From Acidovorax sp. sif1233 (GTDB lineage: Bacteria > Pseudomonadota > Gammaproteobacteria > Burkholderiales > Burkholderiaceae_C): a stretch of DNA of 64,000 nucleotides. Numbering within the stretch: position 1 is the stretch's first letter; each line of letters begins with the position of its first letter. The notes under the pieces were generated by a model. That model saw only the letters and a list, made by a program, of their open reading frames with translations, searched no databases and was not told the DNA's origin. Positions 44,451 to 54,017 of the stretch are shown piece by piece. A program made the translations under genes and the position numbers. Location: positions 248,001-312,000 of the forward strand of contig NZ_JAHUWZ010000004.1 of NCBI RefSeq assembly GCF_019218755.1, read 5' to 3'.

Positions 44451-44936
44451 TCAGCGCCCCAGGCCCCGCTTGAGCTCCTTGAGCAGCAGCAGCACCTGGT
44501 TGGATGCGTGGCGGCAGCTTCCGTTGAGCAGCTGCACGGCCTTTTGCTGCTCCCCCGCCTGGAACAGGGTCACGACATCGGCCGCCTGCTGGTGGAAGTA
44601 CTTGTGCCGCGCCACCAGCATGTCGAACGCCGGAAAGTGCCCCAACCGCACGCGCCCCGTGCCGTAGAGCCAGCGGCCCAGGTCGCAGCGGTCGTCCTGG
44701 CAGATGCGGTCGGGCCGCATGACCTCCTGCGAGCGGCCATTGACCATGTCCTGCAGCTGCAGGCGCCAGCGCTCGTGGCTGGCGATGGCCGCGTCGATGT
44801 CGATCTCGGTCATCAGCATGGAGGCGTATTCGGCGTCCAGCACCAGCTCGCTGCCGTTGTCTTCCATGGCCCAGGTGGTGTCGGGGCTGGCAGGGTCTTG
44901 CTCCCGGATCTTGAACAGGCGGCTGAAAAAACCCAT
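44451..44936 (-). CDS. Stand-alone CZB (chemoreceptor zinc-binding) domain protein
   Basis: This 161-residue soluble protein has the CZB pattern: [18 protein letters not shown] (His), [12 protein letters not shown] (Cys) and [19 protein letters not shown] (two His), which together bind zinc. In chemoreceptors and diguanylate cyclases this domain senses zinc or hypochlorite; here it is alone. The start MGFFSRLF is put at 44936 where the preceding frame has no family similarity. No chemotaxis gene is adjacent. Confidence 0.82.
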   Translation of the reverse strand: MGFFSRLFKIREQDPASPDTTWAMEDNGSELVLDAEYASMLMTEIDIDAAIASHERWRLQLQDMVNGRSQEVMRPDRICQDDRCDLGRWLYGTGRVRLGHFPAFDMLVARHKYFHQQAADVVTLFQAGEQQKAVQLLNGSCRHASNQVLLLLKELKRGLGR

Positions 44937-45135
44937 GCTTGGTCCCAGTAAAGGCCTCGTGCGGGAAACCGGAAATCGTCCCGGCAGAAATGCCTTGAAA
45001 CATTTTGTGGGTGCGGCGCATTTTTGGCTACCAAAAAATCGCCTCTCCGCGCACGCGGCCCAGGGCAACCCTTCAGCCGCTGCCAGCTCTGGCACCCGGC
45101 CTGCACGAATGTGGTGGCCGCCGGACAATGCACCC

Positions 45136-46170
<1,035 letters not shown>

Positions 46171-46200
46171 ATCACCACACACCCCCCTGTCGCCCAGGCT

Positions 46201-46950
46201 TCACCGCGCCAGATATCCGCCATCCACCGGGTAATACGCCCCGGTCACAAATGACGCCTTGGCGGACGCCAGCCAAGCCACCAGCTCGGCCACCTCTTCG
46301 GGCTGCCCCAGGCGGCCGATGGGGTGCGCGCCCACCAGCATGGCATTGACGCCGGCGTCCTGCTCCAGACCGCTGATCATCGGCGTGTGGATAAAGGCGG
46401 GCCCCACGGCATTGATGCGCACGCCATGGGCCCCGTATTCAATGGCTGCCGCCTTGGTCAACCCCACCACACCGTGTTTGGCGGCCGTATAGGCCGGCGC
46501 CGTGGCAAACCCCACGGAGCCCAGGATAGACGCCATGTTGATGATGGCGCCACCGCCGTTCTTGAGCATGGCCGCGATCTGGTACTTCATGCCGTAGAAC
46601 ACGCCCGACAGGTTGATGTTGATGACCTGCGTCCAGCCCTCCAGCGGATAGTCGGCCGTGGGCGCCTGCGGGCCGCCGATGCCAGCGTTGTTGCAGGCAA
46701 CGTCCAGACGGCCATAGTGGGCAACCGTGCGGTTGACCAGCGTTTCGCAGTCTGCGGGCTTGCCTACGTCGGCGGCCACAAAAATGGCGTCGCCGCCCGC
46801 CGCACGCACCAGCGCAGCCGTTTCCTCGCCCGCTGGCACGTTCACATCCGACACCACGACCTTGGCGCCTTCGCGCGCCCACACGAGCGCAATGGCACGC
46901 CCGATGCCCGACGATGCCCCCGTGACCAACGCCACCTTGTTCTTCAGCAT
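46201..46950 (-). CDS. Short-chain dehydrogenase/reductase
   Basis: This 249-residue classical SDR has the cofactor motif TGASSGIG, NNAG (CNNAGIGG), the catalytic Ser region INMASILGS and YTAAKHG with Tyr and Lys. SDVN after beta-2 suggests NAD(H). The start MLKNKVALVTG has AGGAG 6 bases upstream. The substrate cannot be given from sequence. Confidence 0.9.
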   Translation of the reverse strand: MLKNKVALVTGASSGIGRAIALVWAREGAKVVVSDVNVPAGEETAALVRAAGGDAIFVAADVGKPADCETLVNRTVAHYGRLDVACNNAGIGGPQAPTADYPLEGWTQVININLSGVFYGMKYQIAAMLKNGGGAIINMASILGSVGFATAPAYTAAKHGVVGLTKAAAIEYGAHGVRINAVGPAFIHTPMISGLEQDAGVNAMLVGAHPIGRLGQPEEVAELVAWLASAKASFVTGAYYPVDGGYLAR

Positions 46951-47183
46951 GAAAGACTCCTGGTTCATTCAGAACACCTGCAACCCGATGCCACAGGTCC
47001 GTTTTTTTCATTCTGCGCGCCCGGGGTGCCGGCGCCTTGACCTGGATCACGCCTCCGACAGCGGGACCCACGGCGCGGCAAGTGGCCTCGGGTAGCGGCT
47101 ACCATCTCGGACTGCAGGGCATTTCTGCCTCCACCCACCGTTGTGTGATTTCCTGACGCCCACGCCTTACCACCCACGCCCGC

Positions 47184-48416
47184 ATGCCCGCTTTTTCCTT
47201 TGAAGCCCTGGACGCCCAGGGCCAGACCCGCAAGGGCCTCATGGAGGCCGACACCGCCAAGGCGGCGCGCAGCCTGCTGCGGGCCCAGGCCCTGGTGCCG
47301 CTGGCCGTGGAACTGGTGCAGACCGGACAGTCGCTGGACGGGAGCGCCGCCAGCCTCGGCCAGCGGCTGTTCACCCGGCCGGTGTTCGGTGCCACCGCGC
47401 TGGCCATCTGGACGCGCCAGATCGCCGGGCTGGTGTCGTCCGGGCTGCCGCTCGAACGCGCCCTCACCGCCTTGTCGGAAGAGGCCGACGACGAGCGCCA
47501 GCGCCACCTGGTGGCCGCGCTGCGCGCCGAGGTGAATGCCGGCGCCACGTTCGCCCGCGCGCTGTCGCAGCACCCGCGCGAGTTCTCGGACATCTACTGC
47601 GCCGTGATCGGCGCGGGCGAACACAGCGGCAACCTGGGCCTGGTGCTGGAGCGCCTGGCCGACGACCTGGAAGAGCGCCAGGCGCTCAAGGCCAAGCTGG
47701 TGGGCGCTGCGCTGTACCCGGCCATCGTGACCATCGTGGCCATCGTGATCGTGCTCTTCCTCGTCGGCTACGTGGTGCCCCAGGTGGCCAGCGTGTTCGC
47801 GGGCACCAAGCGGGCGCTGCCGTTCCTCACGGTGGCCATGCTGGGTATCAGCGCTTTTGTGCGCAGCTATGGCTTGATGGTGCTGATTGCTTTTGTCTTG
47901 ATGGTTTTTGGCGCACGCTGGGCACTGACCATTGGGCATATCCGTGAAAAATTCGATGCCGCCTGGCTCAACCTGCCCCTCGTGGGCAAGCTGGCGCGCG
48001 GCTACAACGCGGCGCGCTTTGCCGGCACGCTGGCCATGCTGGCGGGCGCGGGCGTGCCCATCCTGAAAGCCCTGCAGGCCGCCGCCGAAACCCTGAACAA
48101 CCGCGCGCTGCGCGCCGACGCGCTGGACGCGCTGGTGCTGGTGCGCGAAGGCGCGCCCCTGGCCTCGGCGCTGGCACAGAAAAAGCGTTTTCCCGGCCTG
48201 CTGTCGATGTTCGCGCGCCTGGGCGAGCAGACCGGGCAGTTACCGGTGATGCTGCAGCGCGCCGCACGGCAGCTTTCCACCGAGGTGCAGCGCCGCGCGA
48301 TGGCGCTGGCCACCATCCTGGAGCCTTTGCTCATCGTCGGCATGGGCATGATCGTGATGCTGATCGTGCTGGCCGTGTTGCTGCCCATCATCCAGCTGAA
48401 TCAGTTTGTGAAGTGA
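47184..48416 (+). CDS. gspF: Type II secretion system inner-membrane protein GspF
   Basis: This 410-residue platform protein has the N-terminal signature MPAFSFEALDAQGQTRKGLMEADT and two T2SF domains (about 70-195 and 270-395), each with its membrane helices (IVTIVAIVIVLFLVGYVV, GMIVMLIVLAVLLPII). The EADTAKAARSLLR start favours GspF over PilC. No gspE or other gsp gene is adjacent, so it is an orphan copy or part of a scattered system. A segment at 47848-47910 is AT-richer and may include a decayed repeat. Confidence 0.9.
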   Translation: MPAFSFEALDAQGQTRKGLMEADTAKAARSLLRAQALVPLAVELVQTGQSLDGSAASLGQRLFTRPVFGATALAIWTRQIAGLVSSGLPLERALTALSEEADDERQRHLVAALRAEVNAGATFARALSQHPREFSDIYCAVIGAGEHSGNLGLVLERLADDLEERQALKAKLVGAALYPAIVTIVAIVIVLFLVGYVVPQVASVFAGTKRALPFLTVAMLGISAFVRSYGLMVLIAFVLMVFGARWALTIGHIREKFDAAWLNLPLVGKLARGYNAARFAGTLAMLAGAGVPILKALQAAAETLNNRALRADALDALVLVREGAPLASALAQKKRFPGLLSMFARLGEQTGQLPVMLQRAARQLSTEVQRRAMALATILEPLLIVGMGMIVMLIVLAVLLPIIQLNQFVK

Positions 48417-48420
48417 CTTT

Positions 48421-49353
48421 ATGGCCGTGACCCTGGACGACAAGCTGGTGGTGGCGATCTCCTCGCGCGCGCTGTTCAACTTCGAGGAAGAAAACCGCGT
48501 CTTCGAACACGAGAGCGATGACCGCGCCTACGTGGAGCTGCAGCGCCAGCGCCTGGATGTGCCCGCCGCGCCCGGCGTGGCGTTTTCCCTGGTGCGCAAG
48601 CTGCTCGCGTTCAACACCTCCGAGCACCAGCGGGTGGAGGTGGTGCTGCTCTCGCGCAATGACCCGGTCAGTGGCATGCGCGTGTTCCGCTCATGCAATG
48701 CCCATGGCCTGCCGACCATCCAGCGCGGCGTGTTCACCCAGGGGCGCGACCCGTTCCGCTACCTGCGGCCGCTGGGCGCGCACCTGTTCCTGTCGGCGAA
48801 TGAGGCCGATGTGCGCGAGGCCCTGCACCTGGGCTACCCCGCCGCGCGGGTGATCACCGAGTCGGTGCGGGCCGGCGACGCGAACCCGCAGGAAGTGCGC
48901 ATTGCCTTTGACGGCGACGCCGTGCTGTTCTCCGACGAGGCCGAGCGGGTGTACCAGGCCGAGGGCCTGGCGGCGTTCCAGCAGCACGAGACCGACAAGG
49001 CGGCCCTGCCCCTGCCCGACGGCCCCTTCAAGCCCCTGCTCGCGGCGCTGCACCGGCTGCAATCCGCCGGAGAATCCGGCGGCGCCACCGGCATGCGCAT
49101 CCGCACGGCCCTGGTCACGGCGCGCAGCGCACCCGCGCACGAACGCGCGATCCGCACGCTGATGGACTGGAACATCGACGTGGACGAAGCCATGTTCCTG
49201 GGCGGCCTGCCCAAGGGCGAGTTCCTGCGCGAGTTCGAGCCGGACTTCTTCTTCGACGACCAGACGGGCCACGTGACGTCGGCAGCGCGCCATGTGCCCG
49301 CGGGACATGTGAACAGCGGCATCTCCAACCCCCTGCATGCCGGGGGCGGCTGA
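48421..49353 (+). CDS. Cytosolic 5'-nucleotidase (PF06189 type)
   Basis: This 310-residue protein has the features of the bacterial 5-nucleotidase family: LVVAISSRALFNFEEENRVF near the N-terminus, SRNDPVSGMRVF, FLSANEADVREAL, IAFDGDAVLFSDEAERVYQ with the Asp cluster, and ADFFFDDQ-like ending (EPDFFFDDQTGH). It should dephosphorylate nucleoside monophosphates in the cytoplasm. It starts 4 bases after gspF, so the two are co-transcribed, without obvious functional link. Confidence 0.88.
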   Translation: MAVTLDDKLVVAISSRALFNFEEENRVFEHESDDRAYVELQRQRLDVPAAPGVAFSLVRKLLAFNTSEHQRVEVVLLSRNDPVSGMRVFRSCNAHGLPTIQRGVFTQGRDPFRYLRPLGAHLFLSANEADVREALHLGYPAARVITESVRAGDANPQEVRIAFDGDAVLFSDEAERVYQAEGLAAFQQHETDKAALPLPDGPFKPLLAALHRLQSAGESGGATGMRIRTALVTARSAPAHERAIRTLMDWNIDVDEAMFLGGLPKGEFLREFEPDFFFDDQTGHVTSAARHVPAGHVNSGISNPLHAGGG

Positions 49354-49504
49354 GTCAGGGGGTGGCGATGGTCCGGGCCCTTGCCGCGAAAAGTTCTGCA
49401 AAGTCCTGCAACGCCGGGGGAAAGCCTGCAAAGCCCCGGTTGCAATCCGCCGGCGGCCCACCAACTGTGCCAACATCGTCCCCCGAACCCCACTGAAGGA
49501 AGAT

Positions 49505-49897
49505 GTGTTGCGCAAGAGAATTTCCCTGGCCGCCTGCCTGATGGGCGCCGTGCTGGCCACCATGGGCTCCGCCGCGCTGGCCCAGGCCCCTGCCGCACCG
49601 CCGCCAGAGCCTGCGGCGAGCGCGCCCGCCGAGCCCGGCACGGGGCAGACCAAGGGCGAGATCAAGGCCATGCGCGATTTCAAGATGCTGGACTTCAACG
49701 GCGACGGCAAGCTCAGCCGCACCGAGGTCAAGCTCTTTCCCCGCCTGGCGGCCGCGTTTGACGAGGCGGACACGGACGGCGACGGCTATGTGTCGTACGA
49801 AGAGGTTCGCGTCTTCGCCGCCAGATACCGCGCGGAGCGGGACCGCAACAAGGCAGCCCAGGCCGCCCGCCAGCCCGCCTCCGGCAGCCAGCCCTGA
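49505..49897 (+). CDS. Exported EF-hand protein with a GTG start
   Basis: This 130-residue protein has a signal peptide (RKRISLAACLMGAVLATMGSAALA) followed by an Ala/Pro-rich linker and two EF-hand loops: DFNGDGKLSRTE (about residues 60-71) and DTDGDGYVSYEE (about 87-98). Both loops have Asp/Asn at the calcium-binding positions. No in-frame ATG precedes the signal peptide closely; GTG at 49505, 4 bases after GAAGGA, is chosen, with TTG at 49508 possible. It may be a periplasmic calcium-binding protein. Confidence 0.78.
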   Translation: MLRKRISLAACLMGAVLATMGSAALAQAPAAPPPEPAASAPAEPGTGQTKGEIKAMRDFKMLDFNGDGKLSRTEVKLFPRLAAAFDEADTDGDGYVSYEEVRVFAARYRAERDRNKAAQAARQPASGSQP

Positions 49898-50196
49898 GCC
49901 CGCCCGGGTGGACGGCTGCCCATCCCCTCCCGCAGGCAAGCGCGCCGCGCGGGCAGCCAGATCCTGGTTAAAAAAGGTGTTTTAGGCTTATTGGATAAGC
50001 ACCTTCAGCTATATTTTCAGGAGCATCACCCCGCAGGCGCCGCTGGGGATGGGAAGCCGATCCGCACAAGGGACGGGCTGCGGGCGGCAGCATTGCGCGC
50101 CACCGGCCAAAAAATGCAAAAGAAGCAAGGACCAGCCACTGCGGGCAGCGCGGTACCGGTGCCACCGGCCCAGCACGCAGCGCAGGCGGCGGCGGG
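49898..50196. other. Intergenic region after the EF-hand gene
   Basis: It contains a degenerate palindromic repeat (copy I) near 49970-50025. The rest is GC-rich with no gene that I can support. Confidence 0.5.
49970..50025. repeat. Palindromic repeat copy I
   Basis: GCTTAT-TGG-ATAAGC (49986-50000) followed by ACCTTCAGCTATATTTTC. The AGCTAT box and the GCTTAT...ATAAGC core have the same relative positions as in other copies, though the outer arms have drifted. Confidence 0.6.
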
Positions 50197-50628
50197 CTAG
50201 AGGCCGCCCGTGCGCTTGATCTTGGGGTCCGAGTACGTCAGCGGCTCGTTCTTGACCTGCTGGGCCAGGCGCTCCTGCAAGGTCATCCGGTTGATGTCCT
50301 GCGCCACTTCCACCGCACTGCCGCTGGCCCGCCACATCGACTGGATGAGCTCCAGCAGCTGCTTGTAGATTGGCTCCTTGGGCGGCTCTGGCGGTTCTTC
50401 CACGGTGTCCTTTTTTTTCACCTCGGTCCAGTCCCGGTTCGCCACGTCGGGCGCCGACGGCTTGTCGGGCTCGCGCACGATCGCGCCCTCGCCCATCCGG
50501 TCCATGGACTCGACGGGGTTGGATGCGTTGATGGGACGCACCGGTGGCGCGCCAGAGGCGCCAGTGGAATACAAATCAGCGCCCTGAGGACGCCAACTCG
50601 GCGATCGATCGACAGGTGGCATTTGCAT
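50197..50628 (-). CDS. Hypothetical protein, possibly export-independent
   Basis: This protein of about 143 residues (from MQMPPVDR; an upstream ATG at 50688 would give 163) is not recognised. The N-terminal half is Pro/Ser-rich and disordered. The C-terminal part (EPIYKQLLELIQSMWRASGS and VAQDINRMTLQERLAQQVK) looks helical and structured. No signal peptide or membrane helix is seen. No clear Shine-Dalgarno decides the start. About 275 bases without a gene follow to the DUF1854 gene. Confidence 0.55.
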   Translation of the reverse strand: MQMPPVDRSPSWRPQGADLYSTGASGAPPVRPINASNPVESMDRMGEGAIVREPDKPSAPDVANRDWTEVKKKDTVEEPPEPPKEPIYKQLLELIQSMWRASGSAVEVAQDINRMTLQERLAQQVKNEPLTYSDPKIKRTGGL

Positions 50629-50963
50629 GGCAATGGCCCGTAGTTGAGATGAATGACAGAGGGTCTTTTGGCCTCTTCGTACATTCATTACGGCAAAAAG
50701 AAGGGGAAATTTAGGTCTTTTTCACCGATTGCCCAAAATTAAGGGTTTTCACCTACCTTTGTCGCGATTTTCAGGCCGCCAAAGGGCCTGATGAATGGCC
50801 GGACGCGCGGATTGAACACGCACGCGGTGGCAACCACGCGGGTTGCGTGTTGCTTTTTGGGGTGGAATGCCGCCGGCAGCCGCCAGCGGCGGGCCCGAAA
50901 CGCCCACCATGGGCTACCGGCGATCCTGTGCGGGAAGGGCCCCGGCATGGCGGGGCTGGCGCG

Positions 50964-51461
50964 TCAGAGGAAGCGTTCGAGCAGCCGGCGCGAATGCCGG
51001 TCCAGCGCGGTGGTGTCCTGGACCCGGAACTGGACCCCGTCCCCGCCCGCGATCAGCAGCCGGGTGCGCCCCCCCAGCCTGCGGATGTCTTCCTCGGCCT
51101 TGAGCACCAGCTTGGCGGGTCCGCGATCGGTCTCCACATCCCAGGTGCTGGGGGTCGAAAAGCTCGACACGGCAACGATTTTTTCAATAGTGGGCACAAA
51201 CTCGCGCACTTCCAGCTCTTCTTCGATGAGCTGGCGCGCGGTGGCCTCCAGCTGGTCGAGCCGGTCGATCCACAGCAGCTCGTGGCCATCCGAACCGATC
51301 AAGGAGAGCCCGTGCGCCGGCGCGGCAATGGGGAAGGCCCGCACGGGCGTGATGCCTTCGTGGACGGTGCCATCGGGCAGGGTCAGGACCAGCCGGCCGT
51401 GCGGGTTGCGGGCCAGGGTGAATTCAGGCTGCGACACCAGGGTGAAGGTGGTTGTGTTCAT
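50964..51461 (-). CDS. Cyanophycin-associated DUF1854 protein
   Basis: This 165-residue soluble protein ([14 protein letters not shown] start) is of the DUF1854 type, found in operons with cyanophycin synthetase genes. The visible pattern is [35 protein letters not shown] and [15 protein letters not shown] at 51485 would overlap the ABC stop by 4 bases (GTGA) and is a possible alternative start. It follows the ABC transporter gene and is surely co-transcribed. Its function is not established; it may be a regulatory partner of the transporter. Confidence 0.85.
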   Translation of the reverse strand: MNTTTFTLVSQPEFTLARNPHGRLVLTLPDGTVHEGITPVRAFPIAAPAHGLSLIGSDGHELLWIDRLDQLEATARQLIEEELEVREFVPTIEKIVAVSSFSTPSTWDVETDRGPAKLVLKAEEDIRRLGGRTRLLIAGGDGVQFRVQDTTALDRHSRRLLERFL

Positions 51462-51481
51462 GGCGGTTCCCACGGTGGCGG

Positions 51482-53788
51482 TCACGAATTGCCGGCCGGG
51501 TGGGCCGGGTGCAGCAGGCTGCTGTCGATGATGACGCCGGCGGCCTGCGCGTCTTCCTCGGCGCGGCGGGCCTGGGCTTCGTACAGCCGCCAGTAGGCGC
51601 CCTGTTTCTCCATGAGTTCGTCGTGGGGGCCCACTTCCACCACCTCGCCGCGGTCCATCACCACCAGGCGGTCGGCCTTGCGCAGGGTGGACAGGCGGTG
51701 GGCGATGGCGATGGTGGTGCGGCCCTGCACCAGGTTGTCCAGTGCCTTCTGGATTTCCTTCTCGGTCTCGGTGTCCACGGCCGAGGTGGCCTCGTCGAGG
51801 ATCAGGATGCGCGGGTCGATCAGCAGCGCACGCGCGATGCTGATGCGCTGGCGCTCACCGCCCGACAGGCCCTGGCCGCGCTCGCCCACCAGCGAGTCGT
51901 AGCCGTGCGGCAGGCGCAGGATGAACTCGTGCGCGTGGGCCGCGCGGGCGGCCGCCACGATCTCCTCGCGCGTGGCCTCGGGCTTGCCGTAGGCGATGTT
52001 CTCGGCGATGGTGCCGAAGAAAAGGAAGGGCTCCTGCAACACCAGGCCGATGTGGCGCCGGTAGTCGGCCACGGCGAAGCGGCGGATGTCCACGCCATCG
52101 ACCTGGATGGAGCCGTCGCTCACGTCGTAGAAGCGGCTGATCAGGTTCACCAGGGTGCTCTTGCCCGAACCGCTGTGTCCCACCAGGCCGATCATCTCGC
52201 CGGGGCGGATGTCCAGGTCCAGCCCCTTGATCACCGCGCGGCTGCCGTAGCGGAAGCCCACGTTGCGCATGGCGATGGCGCCCTGCACCTTGTCCACCTT
52301 CACCGGCTGGGCCGGGTCGGGCACGTTGCTCACGTGGTCCAGGATGTCGAAGATGCGCTTGGCACCGGCCGCCGCCTTCTGCGTGACCGAGACGATGCGG
52401 CTCATGGAGTCGAGCCGGCTGTAGAAGCGCCCGATGTAGGCGATGAAGGCCGTGAGCACGCCCACCGTGATCTGGTTGCGCGACACCAGCCAGATGCCGA
52501 AGGCCCAGACCACGAGCAGGCCGATTTCGGTGAGCAGCGACACCGTGGGGGTGAACAGCGACCAGGTCTTGTTGAGCTTGTCGTTGACCTCCAGGTTGTG
52601 CTGGTTGGCGTCGCGAAAGCGCTGGGCCTCGCGCTTTTCCTGGGCGAAGGCCTTGACCACGCGGATGCCGGGGATGGTGTCGGCCAGCACGTTGGTGACC
52701 TCGGACCAGACCCGGTCGATCTTCTCGAAACCGGTGCGCAGGCGGTCGCGCACGGTATGGATCATCCAGGCGATGAAGGGCAGCGGCACCAGGGTGACCA
52801 GCGCCAGCCAGGGGTTGATGGAGAACAGGATGGCCGCCGTCATCATGATCATGAGCACATCGGTCACGAAATCCAGGGCATGCAAGGAAAGGAAAACGTT
52901 GATGCGGTCTGTCTCCGAGCCGATGCGCGCCATCAGGTCACCGGTGCGCTTGCCCCCGAAATAGTCGAGCGACAGGCGCAGCAGGTGCTCGTAGGTGGTG
53001 GTGCGCAGGTCAGCGCCGATGCGCTCGGACACCAGCGCCAGGATGTAGGTGCGCGCCCAGGACAGGCCCCAGGCCGCCAGGGCGGACAGCAGCAGGCCGC
53101 TCAGGTACAGCAGCACCAGGCCCGGTTCGATCTGCTTGCCGTTCTGGAACGGGATGAGGATGTCATCCATCAGCGGGATGGTGAGGTACGGCGGCACCAG
53201 GGTGGCGGCGGTGGAGGCCAGCGTCAGCCCGAAGCCGGCCGCCAGCTGCTTGCGGTAGGGCCGGGCAAAGCGCCACAGGCGCAGCAGCACCCAGGTGGAG
53301 GTCTGGGGCGGCTGGGCGCGGGCACAGGCCGGGCACTCCTCCGTATCGGGGGGCAGCGGCGTGTGGCAGGTGGGACAGGTGGGCTCGTCGGCCTCCTCGG
53401 CGGCGTCCGCCTCGCCCCGCGCGCTTTGCTGCTCGAAACGCTGCACCAGGCGCAGTGCCTGGGCATGCTGTGACAGGGTGAAGCGCCACAGGGCCAGGCG
53501 CGCCCGCGCATCGTGCAGTTCCAGCGAACCCACGCCCCCGTGGTCCTGCAGGCGCAGGGCCAGGCCGTCGCCCAGGGGCCAGCCGCGCCAGGCGGTGGTA
53601 CCCGGATCGCAGGCCAGCAGGCGCTCGGACGTCACCACCACCCAGCCCGCCGCGAAACGCAGGGCCGTGCTCAGGTCAACCTGGAGCGCTGCCAGTACGT
53701 TCTCTTTGGGAGCGAGCATGGCCCGCAAATCGGCCCCCACGGGGCCGGAAAAGACACCCGAGGCGTCCACAGAATGGTGATGTTGCAT
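51482..53788 (-). CDS. ABC exporter with zinc-ribbon N-terminus, cyanophycin-associated
   Basis: This 768-residue half-transporter has an unusual N-terminal domain (1-130), a zinc ribbon with Cys138, Cys141, Cys152 and Cys155 ([18 protein letters not shown]), a six-helix type I exporter region (about 170-470) and an ATPase domain with Walker [10 protein letters not shown], signature [15 protein letters not shown] and Walker [11 protein letters not shown]. It lies divergent from the two cyanophycin synthetase genes. Its cargo is unknown; it may move a precursor or the dipeptide product. Confidence 0.88.
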   Translation of the reverse strand: MQHHHSVDASGVFSGPVGADLRAMLAPKENVLAALQVDLSTALRFAAGWVVVTSERLLACDPGTTAWRGWPLGDGLALRLQDHGGVGSLELHDARARLALWRFTLSQHAQALRLVQRFEQQSARGEADAAEEADEPTCPTCHTPLPPDTEECPACARAQPPQTSTWVLLRLWRFARPYRKQLAAGFGLTLASTAATLVPPYLTIPLMDDILIPFQNGKQIEPGLVLLYLSGLLLSALAAWGLSWARTYILALVSERIGADLRTTTYEHLLRLSLDYFGGKRTGDLMARIGSETDRINVFLSLHALDFVTDVLMIMMTAAILFSINPWLALVTLVPLPFIAWMIHTVRDRLRTGFEKIDRVWSEVTNVLADTIPGIRVVKAFAQEKREAQRFRDANQHNLEVNDKLNKTWSLFTPTVSLLTEIGLLVVWAFGIWLVSRNQITVGVLTAFIAYIGRFYSRLDSMSRIVSVTQKAAAGAKRIFDILDHVSNVPDPAQPVKVDKVQGAIAMRNVGFRYGSRAVIKGLDLDIRPGEMIGLVGHSGSGKSTLVNLISRFYDVSDGSIQVDGVDIRRFAVADYRRHIGLVLQEPFLFFGTIAENIAYGKPEATREEIVAAARAAHAHEFILRLPHGYDSLVGERGQGLSGGERQRISIARALLIDPRILILDEATSAVDTETEKEIQKALDNLVQGRTTIAIAHRLSTLRKADRLVVMDRGEVVEVGPHDELMEKQGAYWRLYEAQARRAEEDAQAAGVIIDSSLLHPAHPAGNS

Positions 53789-54017
53789 TTTTGGTTGGTA
53801 TTTCCGCCCCCGGCAGCCTGCGGTGACCGATCTCGCGAAAGCGCGAATTCTCCCCCATACTGCGCCCCACGGCGCGGCGGCGTCCCGCTGTAACGTGTGC
53901 GGCAGTCATCTGGCTGACACCGCATCCCGGCTCCAGTCTGGCGCACAATCATCGTCCACAAAGTCACCTTTTCCCAGCAAGGCCCGCAAAAGGCCGGAAA
54001 CACACCCGCTGCAATCC
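53789..54017. promoter_or_regulatory. Divergent promoter region of the cyanophycin locus
   Basis: These 229 bases separate the ABC exporter from the synthetase genes and should hold both promoters. CAGTCATCTGGCTGAC (near 53905) is an imperfect inverted repeat that may be an operator. No promoter is clear enough to place. Confidence 0.45.

Noticed and set aside
49991..50200. Small frame with a TTG start between the EF-hand and hypothetical genes
   Set aside because: It begins inside a palindromic repeat, has no ribosome-binding site and only low-complexity residues.
50418..50684. Alternative frame MYEEAKRPSV in place of the hypothetical at 50197-50628
   Set aside because: It has an equally weak start and ends in low-complexity Arg/Thr/Pro codons, whereas the chosen frame has a structured helical C-terminus.
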